From NCBI GenBank assembly GCA_026197015.1, contig JAPHRB010000161.1, positions 1 to 28,028 of the forward strand: a DNA stretch of 28,028 bases, read 5' to 3'. The translations under genes were made by a program, and so were the position numbers. The notes beneath the pieces were generated by a model. The model did not search any database and had not been told where the DNA came from. It saw nothing but the letters and a program-made list of their open reading frames with translations. Shown here piece after piece: positions 8,220-16,254 of this stretch. Source of the DNA: Gammaproteobacteria bacterium (GTDB taxonomy: Bacteria; Pseudomonadota; Gammaproteobacteria; SZUA-229). How positions within the stretch are numbered: the stretch's first letter is position 1; each line of letters opens with the position of its first letter.

Positions 8220-9827
8220 ATGTCCAACAAACTAAACAGTAGACAAACAAATCGTTACGAAGTTCTAATTATTGGTGGCGGAGCCGCAGGATTAAGCCTT
8301 GCGCTGAATTTACCCACGAATATGCAGATTGCTGTCATCTCCAAAGACCGGGAAACCGAAGGTAGTACTTTTTACGCTCAAGGAGGTATATCTGCTGTTT
8401 TACGGGGCAGTGACTCTTTTGAATCGCATATTGAAGACACCTTAAACGCCGGTGGTGGTTTATGTGATGAGGCGGCGGTGAAGTTCACCATAGAAAATGG
8501 CCCACAGGCAATCAGCTGGTTATCAGACCTGGGCGTGCCCTTCACCACAGATAAACACAAAAATGGGCAAAAAACCTGGCACCTGACCCGTGAAGGCGGC
8601 CATAGCCATCGCCGGGTAATACATGCTGCCGATGCAACCGGTGAAGCACTGGAAACCACACTAATTAACCATGTTAAACATAGCGAAAATATTACCCTGC
8701 TAGAACATCATATAGCGGTGGATTTAATCACCGGCAAAAAACTAGGCCTGGAACATAACCGCTGTATCGGCGCTTATGTATTAGATAAAAACAATTTACA
8801 TGTAGAAACTTTTCAGGCCAAACATGTGGTTCTGGCCTCCGGTGGCGCAAGTAAGGTATACCTTTATACATCTAACCCTGATGGCTCAACCGGTGATGGC
8901 ATTGCCATGGCGACACGTGCCGGGTGCCGGGTTGCAAATATGGAGTTTATGCAGTTCCACCCTACCTGCCTGTATCACCCAAAAGCCAAATCATTTTTAC
9001 TCACAGAAGCATTACGCGGCGAAGGCGGCCATTTACTACTGCCCAATGGCAGGCGTTTTATGCACAAGTTTGATAAACGAGCAGAGCTTGCCCCCCGTGA
9101 CATAGTGGCACGGGCAATTGACCATGAAATGAAACGTTTAGGGGTGGATTGTTTGTATCTGGATATTAGCCATAAACCCGCAGCTTTTATTCGTTCTCAT
9201 TTCCCCACCATTTATGCAAAGTGTAAAGAGTTTGGCATTGACCTGACAAAAGAGCCTGTCCCGGTAGTACCCGCTGCTCACTACACCTGTGGTGGCGTAA
9301 TGACAAACTTACATGGCCAGACCGATATTGAAAATTTATATGCTATTGGTGAAACAGCCTTTACCGGGCTGCACGGCGCCAACCGTATGGCTAGCAATTC
9401 ATTACTTGAGTGCCTGGTTTTTGCCAGAGCCGCGGCTAAACACATAACAGAGAATGAAAATAAACATGAATGGGACGTCATAAAAGCCTGGGATGAAAGC
9501 CGCGTAACCAACTCAGATGAAGAAGTGGTTGTTTCCCATAACTGGGATGAACTCAGGCGTTTCATGTGGGACTATGTGGGCATAGTTCGCACAGACAAAC
9601 GATTACAACGAGCCAAAAGGCGAGTTGATTTATTATTGCTGGAAATAGAAGAGTACTATGGCAATTTCCGCGTAACTTCTGATTTGCTAGAACTTCGTAA
9701 TCTGGCGGTGGTAGCTGATTTAATCATTCGTAGCGCTATGCAACGTAAAGAAAGCAGGGGTTTGCACTACACCCTGGACTATTTACAAACCAATGAAGTG
9801 CCTGAAAACACAATTTTAACACCCTGA
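8220..9827 (+). CDS. nadB: L-aspartate oxidase
   Basis: FAD-dependent oxidase converting L-aspartate to iminoaspartate, the first step of de novo NAD synthesis, in the cytoplasm. The 535 residues match the family. The dinucleotide-binding motif IIGGGAAGLS is near residue 17, the substrate-binding TREGGHSHRR near residue 130, and the conserved C-terminal FAD block YAIGETAFTGLHGANRMASNSLLEC near residue 380. The helical C-terminal domain follows (WDELRRFMWDYVGIVR, RGLHYTLDY). It is divergent from rpoE across a 200-base region, the same arrangement as in E. coli. The ATG has no clear ribosome site. NadA and NadC genes are not in the window. Confidence 0.97.
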   Translation: MSNKLNSRQTNRYEVLIIGGGAAGLSLALNLPTNMQIAVISKDRETEGSTFYAQGGISAVLRGSDSFESHIEDTLNAGGGLCDEAAVKFTIENGPQAISWLSDLGVPFTTDKHKNGQKTWHLTREGGHSHRRVIHAADATGEALETTLINHVKHSENITLLEHHIAVDLITGKKLGLEHNRCIGAYVLDKNNLHVETFQAKHVVLASGGASKVYLYTSNPDGSTGDGIAMATRAGCRVANMEFMQFHPTCLYHPKAKSFLLTEALRGEGGHLLLPNGRRFMHKFDKRAELAPRDIVARAIDHEMKRLGVDCLYLDISHKPAAFIRSHFPTIYAKCKEFGIDLTKEPVPVVPAAHYTCGGVMTNLHGQTDIENLYAIGETAFTGLHGANRMASNSLLECLVFARAAAKHITENENKHEWDVIKAWDESRVTNSDEEVVVSHNWDELRRFMWDYVGIVRTDKRLQRAKRRVDLLLLEIEEYYGNFRVTSDLLELRNLAVVADLIIRSAMQRKESRGLHYTLDYLQTNEVPENTILTP

Positions 9828-9896
9828 AAAACAAACAGCCTTTAGCCAATTTCGAGAAGCCATTACCTTAACCATAATACTGAACAGATAACTCAC

Positions 9897-10733
9897 ATGA
9901 CAAACACTCCCCCTTTAACTTTAGTAATAGAACCTGAAGAACTTAATTCTATTGAAAATAATGAAGATTTACTTATTGTCGATTTATCAACCCCTAAACA
10001 ATATACACAAGCTCATATACCCGGTGCAGTATTTATAGATTACGCTCATATTGTAGGCATGAACCAGCCCTATACCGGCCTGTTACCAGAGGCGCAGCAG
10101 TTTGCACATATTCTCAATTCTTTAGGCATCAACGCTGATACCCAGATAGTCGCTTATGATGAAGAAGGCGGCGGCAAGGCGGCACGTTTGATCTGGACAT
10201 TACATGCCATGGGGCACAATAAAGCCAGCATGTTAAATGGGGGGTTAATTGCCTGGTATCGTGAAAAACTCCCTCTAAGTAATGACCCCGTCATCAGCAC
10301 ACCCAATTCAGCTGATCAGTTATATAAGGTTGATTTCAGCCTGCAGCCAGTAGTCGCAGATACAGAATATATAATAAATAATCTTGAAAACAATAAAGTA
10401 GGCTTACTCGATGCGCGTAGCATTGGTGAATTTACCGGCACAGCAAAATACGCTCAAAAAACAGGCCGCATACCCGGTGCAAAACATTTTGAATGGACAC
10501 GGGCAATGGATGAAAATGCAAACTATCGCCTGTTAAGCAAAGAAAAACTACAAACCATGTTAGATGAACTGGGCCTGACTCAGGATAAGGAAATCATCGT
10601 TTACTGCCAAAGCCATCACCGCTCGGCGTTGTCTTACTTAATGCTGAAATATCTGGGTTATGAGAAAGTCAGGGGTTACCCCGGGTCGTGGAGTGAATGG
10701 GGAAATCGAACTGATACGCCAATTGAGAGTTAG
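9897..10733 (+). CDS. Two-domain rhodanese-like sulfurtransferase
   Basis: Sulfurtransferase of the thiosulfate/3-mercaptopyruvate type, 278 residues, with two rhodanese folds (about 10-130 inactive, 155-275 active). The active-site loop is CQSHHRSA with Cys237, instead of CRKGVT (thiosulfate type) or CGSGVTA (mercaptopyruvate type), so I do not assign sseA. The N-terminal domain has the usual GAVFIDYAHIVG region and a cysteine-free loop DEEGGGKAARL where the active domain has its cysteine. It has no signal peptide, so it is cytoplasmic. It lies 69 bases after nadB in the same direction and may be co-transcribed. A role supplying persulfide sulfur, or selenium to SelD further on, is speculation. 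A WSEWGN motif near the end is typical of the family. Confidence 0.88.
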   Translation: MTNTPPLTLVIEPEELNSIENNEDLLIVDLSTPKQYTQAHIPGAVFIDYAHIVGMNQPYTGLLPEAQQFAHILNSLGINADTQIVAYDEEGGGKAARLIWTLHAMGHNKASMLNGGLIAWYREKLPLSNDPVISTPNSADQLYKVDFSLQPVVADTEYIINNLENNKVGLLDARSIGEFTGTAKYAQKTGRIPGAKHFEWTRAMDENANYRLLSKEKLQTMLDELGLTQDKEIIVYCQSHHRSALSYLMLKYLGYEKVRGYPGSWSEWGNRTDTPIES

Positions 10734-10752
10734 AAGCAAAAGCAGCTTGTCC

Positions 10753-10881
10753 GCTAATGAACGCAAATCTAGAATCAAAAGCTTTAGTTAGGTTAGCTGC
10801 GACGCAGGCACACAACCAAACATTAGCGTTTATTTGCGTTGACGTGCATGGATGTACTAATGTCACGGCTACATGGATGTA
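10753..10881. repeat. Intergenic repeat cluster between the rhodanese gene and orn
   Basis: The convergent 178-base gap holds two sets of repeated words. GCTAATG (10753-10759) and AACGCAAAT (10760-10768) recur in reverse complement as CATTAGC (10821-10827) and ATTTGCGTT (10832-10840). They are in the same left-to-right order, so the two pairs interlock rather than nest. Further on CATGGATGTA occurs twice as a direct repeat (10847-10856 and 10872-10881). The composition looks like a compound REP-type intergenic element; no coding potential is seen. Confidence 0.5.
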
Positions 10882-10911
10882 TTTAAGTGACCATTCGCGG
10901 TCAACATGAAT

Positions 10912-11472
10912 TTAGATCTTTAAAACAAACTCACGGTAGTAAACCAGCTCATTAATCGAGTCTTTGATATCATCCATTGCTAAATGAGCTGAATCCTTCT
11001 TAAAACCTTTAGCGACATCAGGCGCCCAACGAGCCGCCAGCTCTTTAAGTGTGCTGACATCCAGATTACGATAATGAAAAAACTCTTCTAGCGCTGGCAT
11101 ATAGTTGGCTAAAAAGCGACGATCCTGACAAATACTGTTTCCACACATGGGTGATTTTCCAGCTGGCACCCATTGCTCTAAAAACGCTATGGTTTGTGCT
11201 TCAGCCTCAGCTTCATTAACCGCGCTATCTTTCACACGCTGAGTTAAACCAGACTTGCCATGCTGAGTTGTACACCATTCATCCATACCATCTAACAGGG
11301 CATCACCCTGATGCACTGCTATCATAGGGCCTTCAGCTAATATATTAAGCTCTTTATCCGTGATGATTGTGGCAATTTCAATAATCACATCACTGGCGGG
11401 TTCAAGACCGGTCATTTCAAGGTCAATCCAGATTAAATTTTCCGCGTTTACACTAGCTGCCGGCTGGGGCAT
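10912..11472 (-). CDS. orn: Oligoribonuclease
   Basis: DEDDh 3'-5' exonuclease that degrades short RNA oligonucleotides and linear dinucleotides such as pGpG to mononucleotides; essential in many gammaproteobacteria. The 186 residues fit the family. Motif I is WIDLEMTGL with metal ligands Asp17 and Glu19. Motif II is in GNSICQDRRFL and motif III in HLAMDDIKDSI, with the catalytic histidine just before the acidic pair. The short MPQPAASVNAEN extension before the conserved NLIWID is a few residues longer than E. coli. The gene is convergent with the rhodanese gene and divergent from the M48 protease gene, so it should be a single transcription unit. rsgA, often a neighbour of orn, lies 1.8 kb away. 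Confidence 0.97.
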   Translation of the reverse strand: MPQPAASVNAENLIWIDLEMTGLEPASDVIIEIATIITDKELNILAEGPMIAVHQGDALLDGMDEWCTTQHGKSGLTQRVKDSAVNEAEAEAQTIAFLEQWVPAGKSPMCGNSICQDRRFLANYMPALEEFFHYRNLDVSTLKELAARWAPDVAKGFKKDSAHLAMDDIKDSINELVYYREFVLKI

Positions 11473-11577
11473 GGTTTTCTCCAGATCAAATTATTTATAT
11501 AAACTTACAAAATACACAGTAGAACATTTTTATTAGAAAAGCGATAATCACCACGTAATTAATACATTGAGGTTTAC

Positions 11578-12822
11578 ATGCACAACTTTGCAGTTCTATT
11601 TTTAGCTTTTTTTGCTCTCTCTATCGTTGTTAAATTCTGGCTATCTCAACGCCACCTTTCTCATATTCAAAAACATAGAGCACAGGTACCCGATGCTTTT
11701 AGCGAAAAAATAAGTCTGGAAGAACACCAGAAAGCCGCTGATTACACCTCAACTAAAGTTAAATTTGGCCGTTTACCCCTAATATATGATGCCGCAATTT
11801 TATTAATCTGGACATTCGGCGGTGGTCTGGAATTACTCGATCAGTTCGCTCGCGGTTATGAACTAAGCCCAATCTACACGGGTATACTGGTTATCCTCAG
11901 TATGATGTTAATTTCATCCCTGCTTGACCTGCCCTTTTCCCTATACAGCACATTTGTAATCGAAGAACAGTTTGGTTTTAATCGCACCACACTAAAAACA
12001 TTTATTATTGATATGTTTAAAGGTGCCGCACTAGCGTTGATTTTAGGTGTGCCTTTAATCTGGGTTGTTTTATGGTTAATGGAACAGGCGCTAGAATTAC
12101 AGTTCTGGTGGGTCTATGCATGGCTCATTTTAACCAGCTTCAGCCTCTTTATAGCCTGGGCTTACCCTACCTGGATTGCCCCCATATTTAATAAATTTTC
12201 ACCGCTAGAAGAAGGTGAAACACTTAACCGAATTACTAACCTGTTAAAGCGTTGTGGTTTTAATAGCGACGGTATTTTTGTTATTGATGGATCAAAACGT
12301 TCAAGTCACGGCAACGCCTACTTTTCAGGCTTCGGCAAAAACAAACGTATTGTGTTTTATGACACCCTGCTTGAGTCACTAAGTGATGATGAACTCGAAG
12401 CGGTTCTGGCTCATGAATTAGGCCATTTCAAACGCAAACACATTGTAAAAGGTATGGCTATTTCATTTGCCACCACTTTTATTGGTCTGGCTATATTAGA
12501 CTGGCTAATGAAAGCAGAATGGTTTTATAATGCCTTAGGCGTTAGCACTTCATCAACCTATATGGCACTATTACTATTTACAATTGTAACCCCTGTATTT
12601 ACATTTTTACTAAGCCCGATAATGAGCATGTTTTCGCGTAAAAATGAATTTGAAGCCGATGACTATGCAGCAGAGCAATCAGAGGCTAAATACTTGATAC
12701 ACGCACTGGTAAACCTTTATAAAGAGAATGCCAATACGCTTACGCCAGACCCGTTATATTCTGCGTTTTATGACAGTCACCCACCTGCACCGGTGCGTAT
12801 CGCGAATTTGGCTAAGCACTAA
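11578..12822 (+). CDS. M48 family (Ste24-type) membrane zinc protease
   Basis: Integral-membrane zinc metalloprotease of the Ste24/M48 group, 414 residues. The zinc motif HELGH is at residues 279-283, and the third ligand is expected in NEFEADDYA about 75 residues later; both are clear. Several hydrophobic segments (about 3-20, 65-80, 100-120, 145-170, 175-200, 295-315 and 325-350) match the multi-pass core of Ste24. The bacterial substrate is unknown, since CAAX prenylation is eukaryotic; membrane-protein quality control like HtpX or BepA is a reasonable inference. It is next to orn and rsgA, as in several gammaproteobacteria, and 23 bases before the cytochrome gene, so the two may be co-transcribed. 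Confidence 0.93.
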   Translation: MHNFAVLFLAFFALSIVVKFWLSQRHLSHIQKHRAQVPDAFSEKISLEEHQKAADYTSTKVKFGRLPLIYDAAILLIWTFGGGLELLDQFARGYELSPIYTGILVILSMMLISSLLDLPFSLYSTFVIEEQFGFNRTTLKTFIIDMFKGAALALILGVPLIWVVLWLMEQALELQFWWVYAWLILTSFSLFIAWAYPTWIAPIFNKFSPLEEGETLNRITNLLKRCGFNSDGIFVIDGSKRSSHGNAYFSGFGKNKRIVFYDTLLESLSDDELEAVLAHELGHFKRKHIVKGMAISFATTFIGLAILDWLMKAEWFYNALGVSTSSTYMALLLFTIVTPVFTFLLSPIMSMFSRKNEFEADDYAAEQSEAKYLIHALVNLYKENANTLTPDPLYSAFYDSHPPAPVRIANLAKH

Positions 12823-12845
12823 TCATTTTAAAAAGAGAAATAGAT

Positions 12846-13133
12846 ATGAAAAAAATAATTCACTTTCTTTTAACTGGCCTGCTTTTAAGTCTGGCAAGTA
12901 ATCTTTATGCCGCCGATGACAAACACCACGATGGCAAAAACTTGCATGATAAAAAATGCGTTAGTTGTCACGGCGATAAAGTTTATACCCGTGAAGATCG
13001 TATGGTGAAAACCATGTCTGCATTAGAACATCAGGTAAACAACTGCATGAAAGGTGCAGCAAAAGCTGAATGGTCTCAAACTGAAACAACTTCTGTTGTT
13101 GATTTTTTAAATGACCGTTATTACAAATTTTAA
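12846..13133 (+). CDS. Small periplasmic cytochrome c
   Basis: A 95-residue exported monoheme cytochrome. A signal peptide (about 1-22, ending NLYA) precedes a single heme-attachment motif CVSCH at residues 38-42; Met53 or Met57 could be the distal ligand. An extra cysteine lies at NNCMKG. The mature protein of about 73 residues is smaller than a standard class I cytochrome c, with only short helices after the heme. The start ATG has AAAGAGAAA upstream. It follows the M48 protease gene closely. The partner is unknown; it could be an electron shuttle. No terminator is seen after it, only an inverted repeat in the gap before rsgA. Confidence 0.88.
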   Translation: MKKIIHFLLTGLLLSLASNLYAADDKHHDGKNLHDKKCVSCHGDKVYTREDRMVKTMSALEHQVNNCMKGAAKAEWSQTETTSVVDFLNDRYYKF

Positions 13134-13170
13134 CTTTATTTAAGCAGATGATTTACACACCTGCATTAAA

Positions 13171-13260
13171 TGTCATGCTGAGCGAAAGCAGAGAATCGAG
13201 TCACATACTCAACTCTGAATATGCACCAAACCAGCCGTTTCACTTTGCTCAGCACGACAA
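13171..13260. repeat. Inverted repeat between the cytochrome gene and rsgA
   Basis: TGTCATGCTGAGCGAAA (13171-13187) is matched by the reverse complement of TTTGCTCAGCACGACAA (13244-13260), with 14 of 17 positions agreeing by eye and about 56 bases between. It is a palindromic intergenic element of a type widely seen in environmental bacteria. The right arm lies inside the longest rsgA frame, which argues that the upstream start of rsgA is not real. Confidence 0.6.
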
Positions 13261-13301
13261 TAAACCTGCGTTTTTTTCATACAGAATCACGCGTTAAAAT
13301 A

Positions 13302-14318
13302 ATGCCAAAAAACCGTATCAACGATCAGCAACAAAGACGCATTAAAAACATTCAACAGAAACGTCGTGAAAAAGTAGCCGATAATCAACAGCACAAATCA
13401 GATAAACTTTCACAGCAGGGGCTTGGCCCCGAACAATCTGGCCTGGTGATCACCAACTATGGCCGTGCCTTAATAGTTGAAGACAAAGAAAAAAAATTAC
13501 ACCGCTGTGTGGCCAGACGAAACCTGGGGGCACTGGTTTGTGGTGATCAGGTAATCTGGCAAGCTGCCCTGGCAGATAATAATGAAGGTGTTGTAGTGGC
13601 CGTTGAAGAACGCCAGTCACTATTACAGAAACCCGGTTTTGGTGGCAAGCTCAAACCCATGGCCGCCAATATAGATCAGATCATTATTGTCTCTGCGGTA
13701 CAACCAGAACCCAACCCCTATTTAATTGACCGTTATTTAATTGCCGCAGAAAATCTGCCGGCTACACCGATAATTCTCATCAATAAAATCGACCTGCTGA
13801 ATGATAAAAACAAAGATAACATTACAAAACTGGTAAGTGATTATCAGAACATTGGCTATAAAGTAATCACCTCCAGTAAAGTAACGGACAGTGGTTTTGA
13901 TGACTTATTAAAAACACTGCAATCACACACGAGTATTTTTGTAGGTTTATCAGGTGTCGGTAAATCATCTTTAATTAACCACCTGATGCCCGAGTTAAAT
14001 ATTCGCGTCGGCGAACTTTCTGCGGCAAGCGGAGAAGGCACACATACAACAACCAGCTCAACACTTTACACCTTGCCCTGTGGCGGCGTTTTAATTGACT
14101 CACCCGGTGTACGTGATTTCGGCTTATGGAATTCAACAGCCGAAGATATACTTCACGGTTACATTGAATTAAAAAAATATATAGGCCACTGTAAATTTTC
14201 AAATTGCAGCCACCAACACGAACCCGGTTGCGCCATTCAGCAAGCAGTAAAAAACGGTGAAATTTCACAGCTCAGGTTTAATAGTTATTTGAAAACCATC
14301 AAGGATTACACAGCTTAA
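13302..14318 (+). CDS. rsgA: Ribosome small-subunit-dependent GTPase
   Basis: Circularly permuted GTPase that helps late 30S maturation. From the ATG at 13302 the protein has 338 residues. A basic N-terminal tail (about 1-36) leads to an OB-fold (about 45-105). The permuted G domain follows: G4 NKIDLL near 161, G1 GLSGVGKSS near 215-223, G3 DSPGVRDF near 266. The C-terminal zinc site is complete: Cys297, Cys302, His304 and Cys310. The frame extends 27 codons further upstream, but that part lies over an inverted repeat and has no family similarity, so it is rejected. A second, decayed copy of the 3' end of this gene lies downstream of selD. Confidence 0.96.
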   Translation: MPKNRINDQQQRRIKNIQQKRREKVADNQQHKSDKLSQQGLGPEQSGLVITNYGRALIVEDKEKKLHRCVARRNLGALVCGDQVIWQAALADNNEGVVVAVEERQSLLQKPGFGGKLKPMAANIDQIIIVSAVQPEPNPYLIDRYLIAAENLPATPIILINKIDLLNDKNKDNITKLVSDYQNIGYKVITSSKVTDSGFDDLLKTLQSHTSIFVGLSGVGKSSLINHLMPELNIRVGELSAASGEGTHTTTSSTLYTLPCGGVLIDSPGVRDFGLWNSTAEDILHGYIELKKYIGHCKFSNCSHQHEPGCAIQQAVKNGEISQLRFNSYLKTIKDYTA

Positions 14319-14330
14319 ACTCTACAATGG

Positions 14331-14380
14331 GGTCGGACCACGATTAAATATAATGCTTGTCGATCAATCGTGATCCGTCC
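14331..14380. repeat. Palindromic element after rsgA
   Basis: GGTCGGACCACGATT (14331-14345) and AATCGTGATCCGTCC (14366-14380) are reverse complements at 13 of 15 positions, separated by 20 bases. It sits in the 79-base convergent gap between rsgA and the DsrE-like gene, 12 bases after the rsgA stop. It resembles REP-type elements and could also act as a bidirectional terminator, though no T tract follows directly. Confidence 0.6.
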
Positions 14381-14397
14381 ACCGAATAACACTTTTC

Positions 14398-14826
14398 TTA
14401 ATAGGTCAACACGGTTGTGTTATCAGCAAACAATGCTTGCAAAGTTCCTGTAAATTTAACCCCGTCGATGACCTCATCCTGCTTTATTCCTGCAACATTT
14501 TTCATACACATTTTACAGACAATGACCTGACCACCTGATTTCATAAAACTCTGTAACATTTCGGGTATCGTTTTACCGTTTGCATATCTATTCTGTGGGA
14601 TAGTTTTATCTACCCACCTAACACCTTGCGCACTTAAAAATATGGTTACCTTAATATTTTCTGAACTCAATACCTTGTTACTGATGCTGACAGCCATAGC
14701 GGCACGGTCAATATCATCAGATATTAAGTTTACAAACAGTTTTTTATCATCATCGCCTGCAAAGGCAACTGCGTTTAAAGCGAAGTACAGAAAGATAACC
14801 AATACTAAAGAGAATGTTTTTTTCAT
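14398..14826 (-). CDS. Exported DsrE-family protein
   Basis: Small DsrE/DsrF-like fold protein, 142 residues from the ATG at 14826, which has AGGG about eight bases upstream. An upstream in-frame start would add 16 residues ahead of a normal signal peptide and is less likely. The signal peptide is about residues 1-23 (ending VAFA), so the mature protein is periplasmic. It shows the family pattern: strand KLFVNLISDD, helix with AAMAVSISNKVL, strand VTIFLSAQGV, then MLQSFMKSGGQVIVCKMC with Cys104 and Cys107. The conserved cysteine in related proteins carries persulfide sulfur. Here a CxxC pair replaces the single cysteine. It lies alone, between rsgA and selD on the opposite strand. Substrate unknown. 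Confidence 0.82.
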   Translation of the reverse strand: MKKTFSLVLVIFLYFALNAVAFAGDDDKKLFVNLISDDIDRAAMAVSISNKVLSSENIKVTIFLSAQGVRWVDKTIPQNRYANGKTIPEMLQSFMKSGGQVIVCKMCMKNVAGIKQDEVIDGVKFTGTLQALFADNTTVLTY

Positions 14827-15045
14827 TATTATGCCCTGTTTAATTACTATGAATTTTATCAAATGATTAATCATTAACTTTTAACAGTTTGTGAGTGTTT
14901 GACACAATGATAATTGTCATTTATTGATACGAAAAAGTAATATGGGTAGATGCTAACCGATATATAAGAAATAACTATGATCAATGGGGCCACCTCATTG
15001 CTTCGCGTGGGAATAGACTAATTTGATATCATCGACCAAAAACAA

Positions 15046-15075
15046 TTCATATTTTGGCGAGTATAAAGGTATACT
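15046..15075 (+). promoter_or_regulatory. Possible sigma-70 promoter of selD
   Basis: TTCATA (15046-15051) and TATACT (15070-15075) are separated by 18 bases and lie 37 bases before the selD ATG. The -10 is good and the -35 weak. The remainder of the 270-base gap from 14827 shows no gene and no clear structure. Confidence 0.35.
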
Positions 15076-15111
15076 AACGCTCCTTTAGCCTATTGAATGC
15101 TAAGTCTGAAC

Positions 15112-16149
15112 ATGACACAAATCAAATTAACTGAATACAGCCATGGTGCTGGTTGCGGTTGTAAAATTGCGCCTGGACTACTGGAAGATATCTTAAAAAC
15201 CTCCTCTACTCCTTTTACAGATCCTCGTTTATTGGTGGGTAACGATACTAAAGACGATGCAGCCGTATTTGATCTAGGTAATGGTAGCTCGGTTGTCAGT
15301 ACAACCGATTTCTTTATGCCTATCGTAGATGACCCTTTTGTGTTCGGGCAGATTGCCGCCACTAATGCAATTAGTGATATCTATGCAATGGGTGGCACAC
15401 CATTAATGGCAATTGCTATTTTTGGCTGGCCCATCAGTAAGCTTGGCACCGATGTGGCTTCTCAAGTAATAGAGGGTGGACGCCATGCCTGTAAGTTAGC
15501 GGGTATTCCCTTGGCCGGTGGTCATTCGATTGATGCACCTGAACCTATTTTTGGCTTAGCGGTCACTGGGTCTGTTGATAATAAATTATTAAAACGAAAT
15601 GATAAGGCAACCCCTGGCTGTCAGCTTTTTCTTACTAAACCGCTTGGCATTGGCATATTAACCACCGCAGAAAAAAAGAAACTATTAAAACAGGAACATA
15701 AACACTTAGCCTCTGAAATTATGTGTCAATTAAACAAAGCCGGTGCAGAATTTGCCAGGTTGCCATATGTTACTGCTATGACGGATGTAACTGGTTTTGG
15801 TTTAATGGGACACTTATTAGAAATCTGTGAAGGCAGCAATGTGCACGCCCAGATTAATTATTCAGAGGTTCCAAAATTAGCAGAAGTTGAAAATTATATT
15901 TCATTAGGTTGTTCGCCGGGTGGTGCTCAACGTAATTTTGATAGTTATGCTCATAAATTAGGAAACATGTCCGATACACAGAAAAAAATGCTCTGTGACC
16001 CACAAACTTCTGGCGGCTTGTTAGTTGCGGTTAAAAATGATTTTGCAATTGAGTTTATTAGTTTTGCTAAAACATTAGATCTGGAATTATCATCTTTCGG
16101 TGAACTATTTACTGCTTCGTCTGATCTTCCTTTAATTAAAGTTGTTTAA
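15112..16149 (+). CDS. selD: Selenide, water dikinase
   Basis: Makes selenophosphate from selenide and ATP, the selenium donor for selenocysteine-tRNA and for selenouridine in tRNA. From the ATG at 15112 it has 345 residues. The catalytic loop HGAGCGCK is at residues 11-18, with Cys15 and Lys18 equivalent to E. coli Cys17 and Lys20, so this is the cysteine form and needs no selenocysteine. Other blocks are nearly as in E. coli: DDAAVFDLG, STTDFFMPIV, GGHSIDAPEP, MTDVTGFGLMGHL and CDPQTSGGLL. An ATG five codons upstream is also possible. No selA, selB, selC or mnmH is in the window, so which selenium pathway it serves is not visible. No strong ribosome site is seen. Confidence 0.97.
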   Translation: MTQIKLTEYSHGAGCGCKIAPGLLEDILKTSSTPFTDPRLLVGNDTKDDAAVFDLGNGSSVVSTTDFFMPIVDDPFVFGQIAATNAISDIYAMGGTPLMAIAIFGWPISKLGTDVASQVIEGGRHACKLAGIPLAGGHSIDAPEPIFGLAVTGSVDNKLLKRNDKATPGCQLFLTKPLGIGILTTAEKKKLLKQEHKHLASEIMCQLNKAGAEFARLPYVTAMTDVTGFGLMGHLLEICEGSNVHAQINYSEVPKLAEVENYISLGCSPGGAQRNFDSYAHKLGNMSDTQKKMLCDPQTSGGLLVAVKNDFAIEFISFAKTLDLELSSFGELFTASSDLPLIKVV

Positions 16150-16254
16150 AACTATGCATATTTGCGATTAGCGTAGTAATCAGGCTTAGATTCGATTGTC
16201 CTGCAACCGGTTATAGTTTTTCCTAACTGGATATCATCGAGAAAATGTAGTCAA

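Noticed and set aside
13975..14268. A 97-residue minus-strand frame opposite rsgA
   Set aside because: Antisense to the conserved GTPase and zinc-site coding region of rsgA; no support.
15097..15160. Selenocysteine codon in selD
   Set aside because: The active-site loop uses a cysteine codon at residue 15 and the frame contains no internal TGA, so no recoding is needed.
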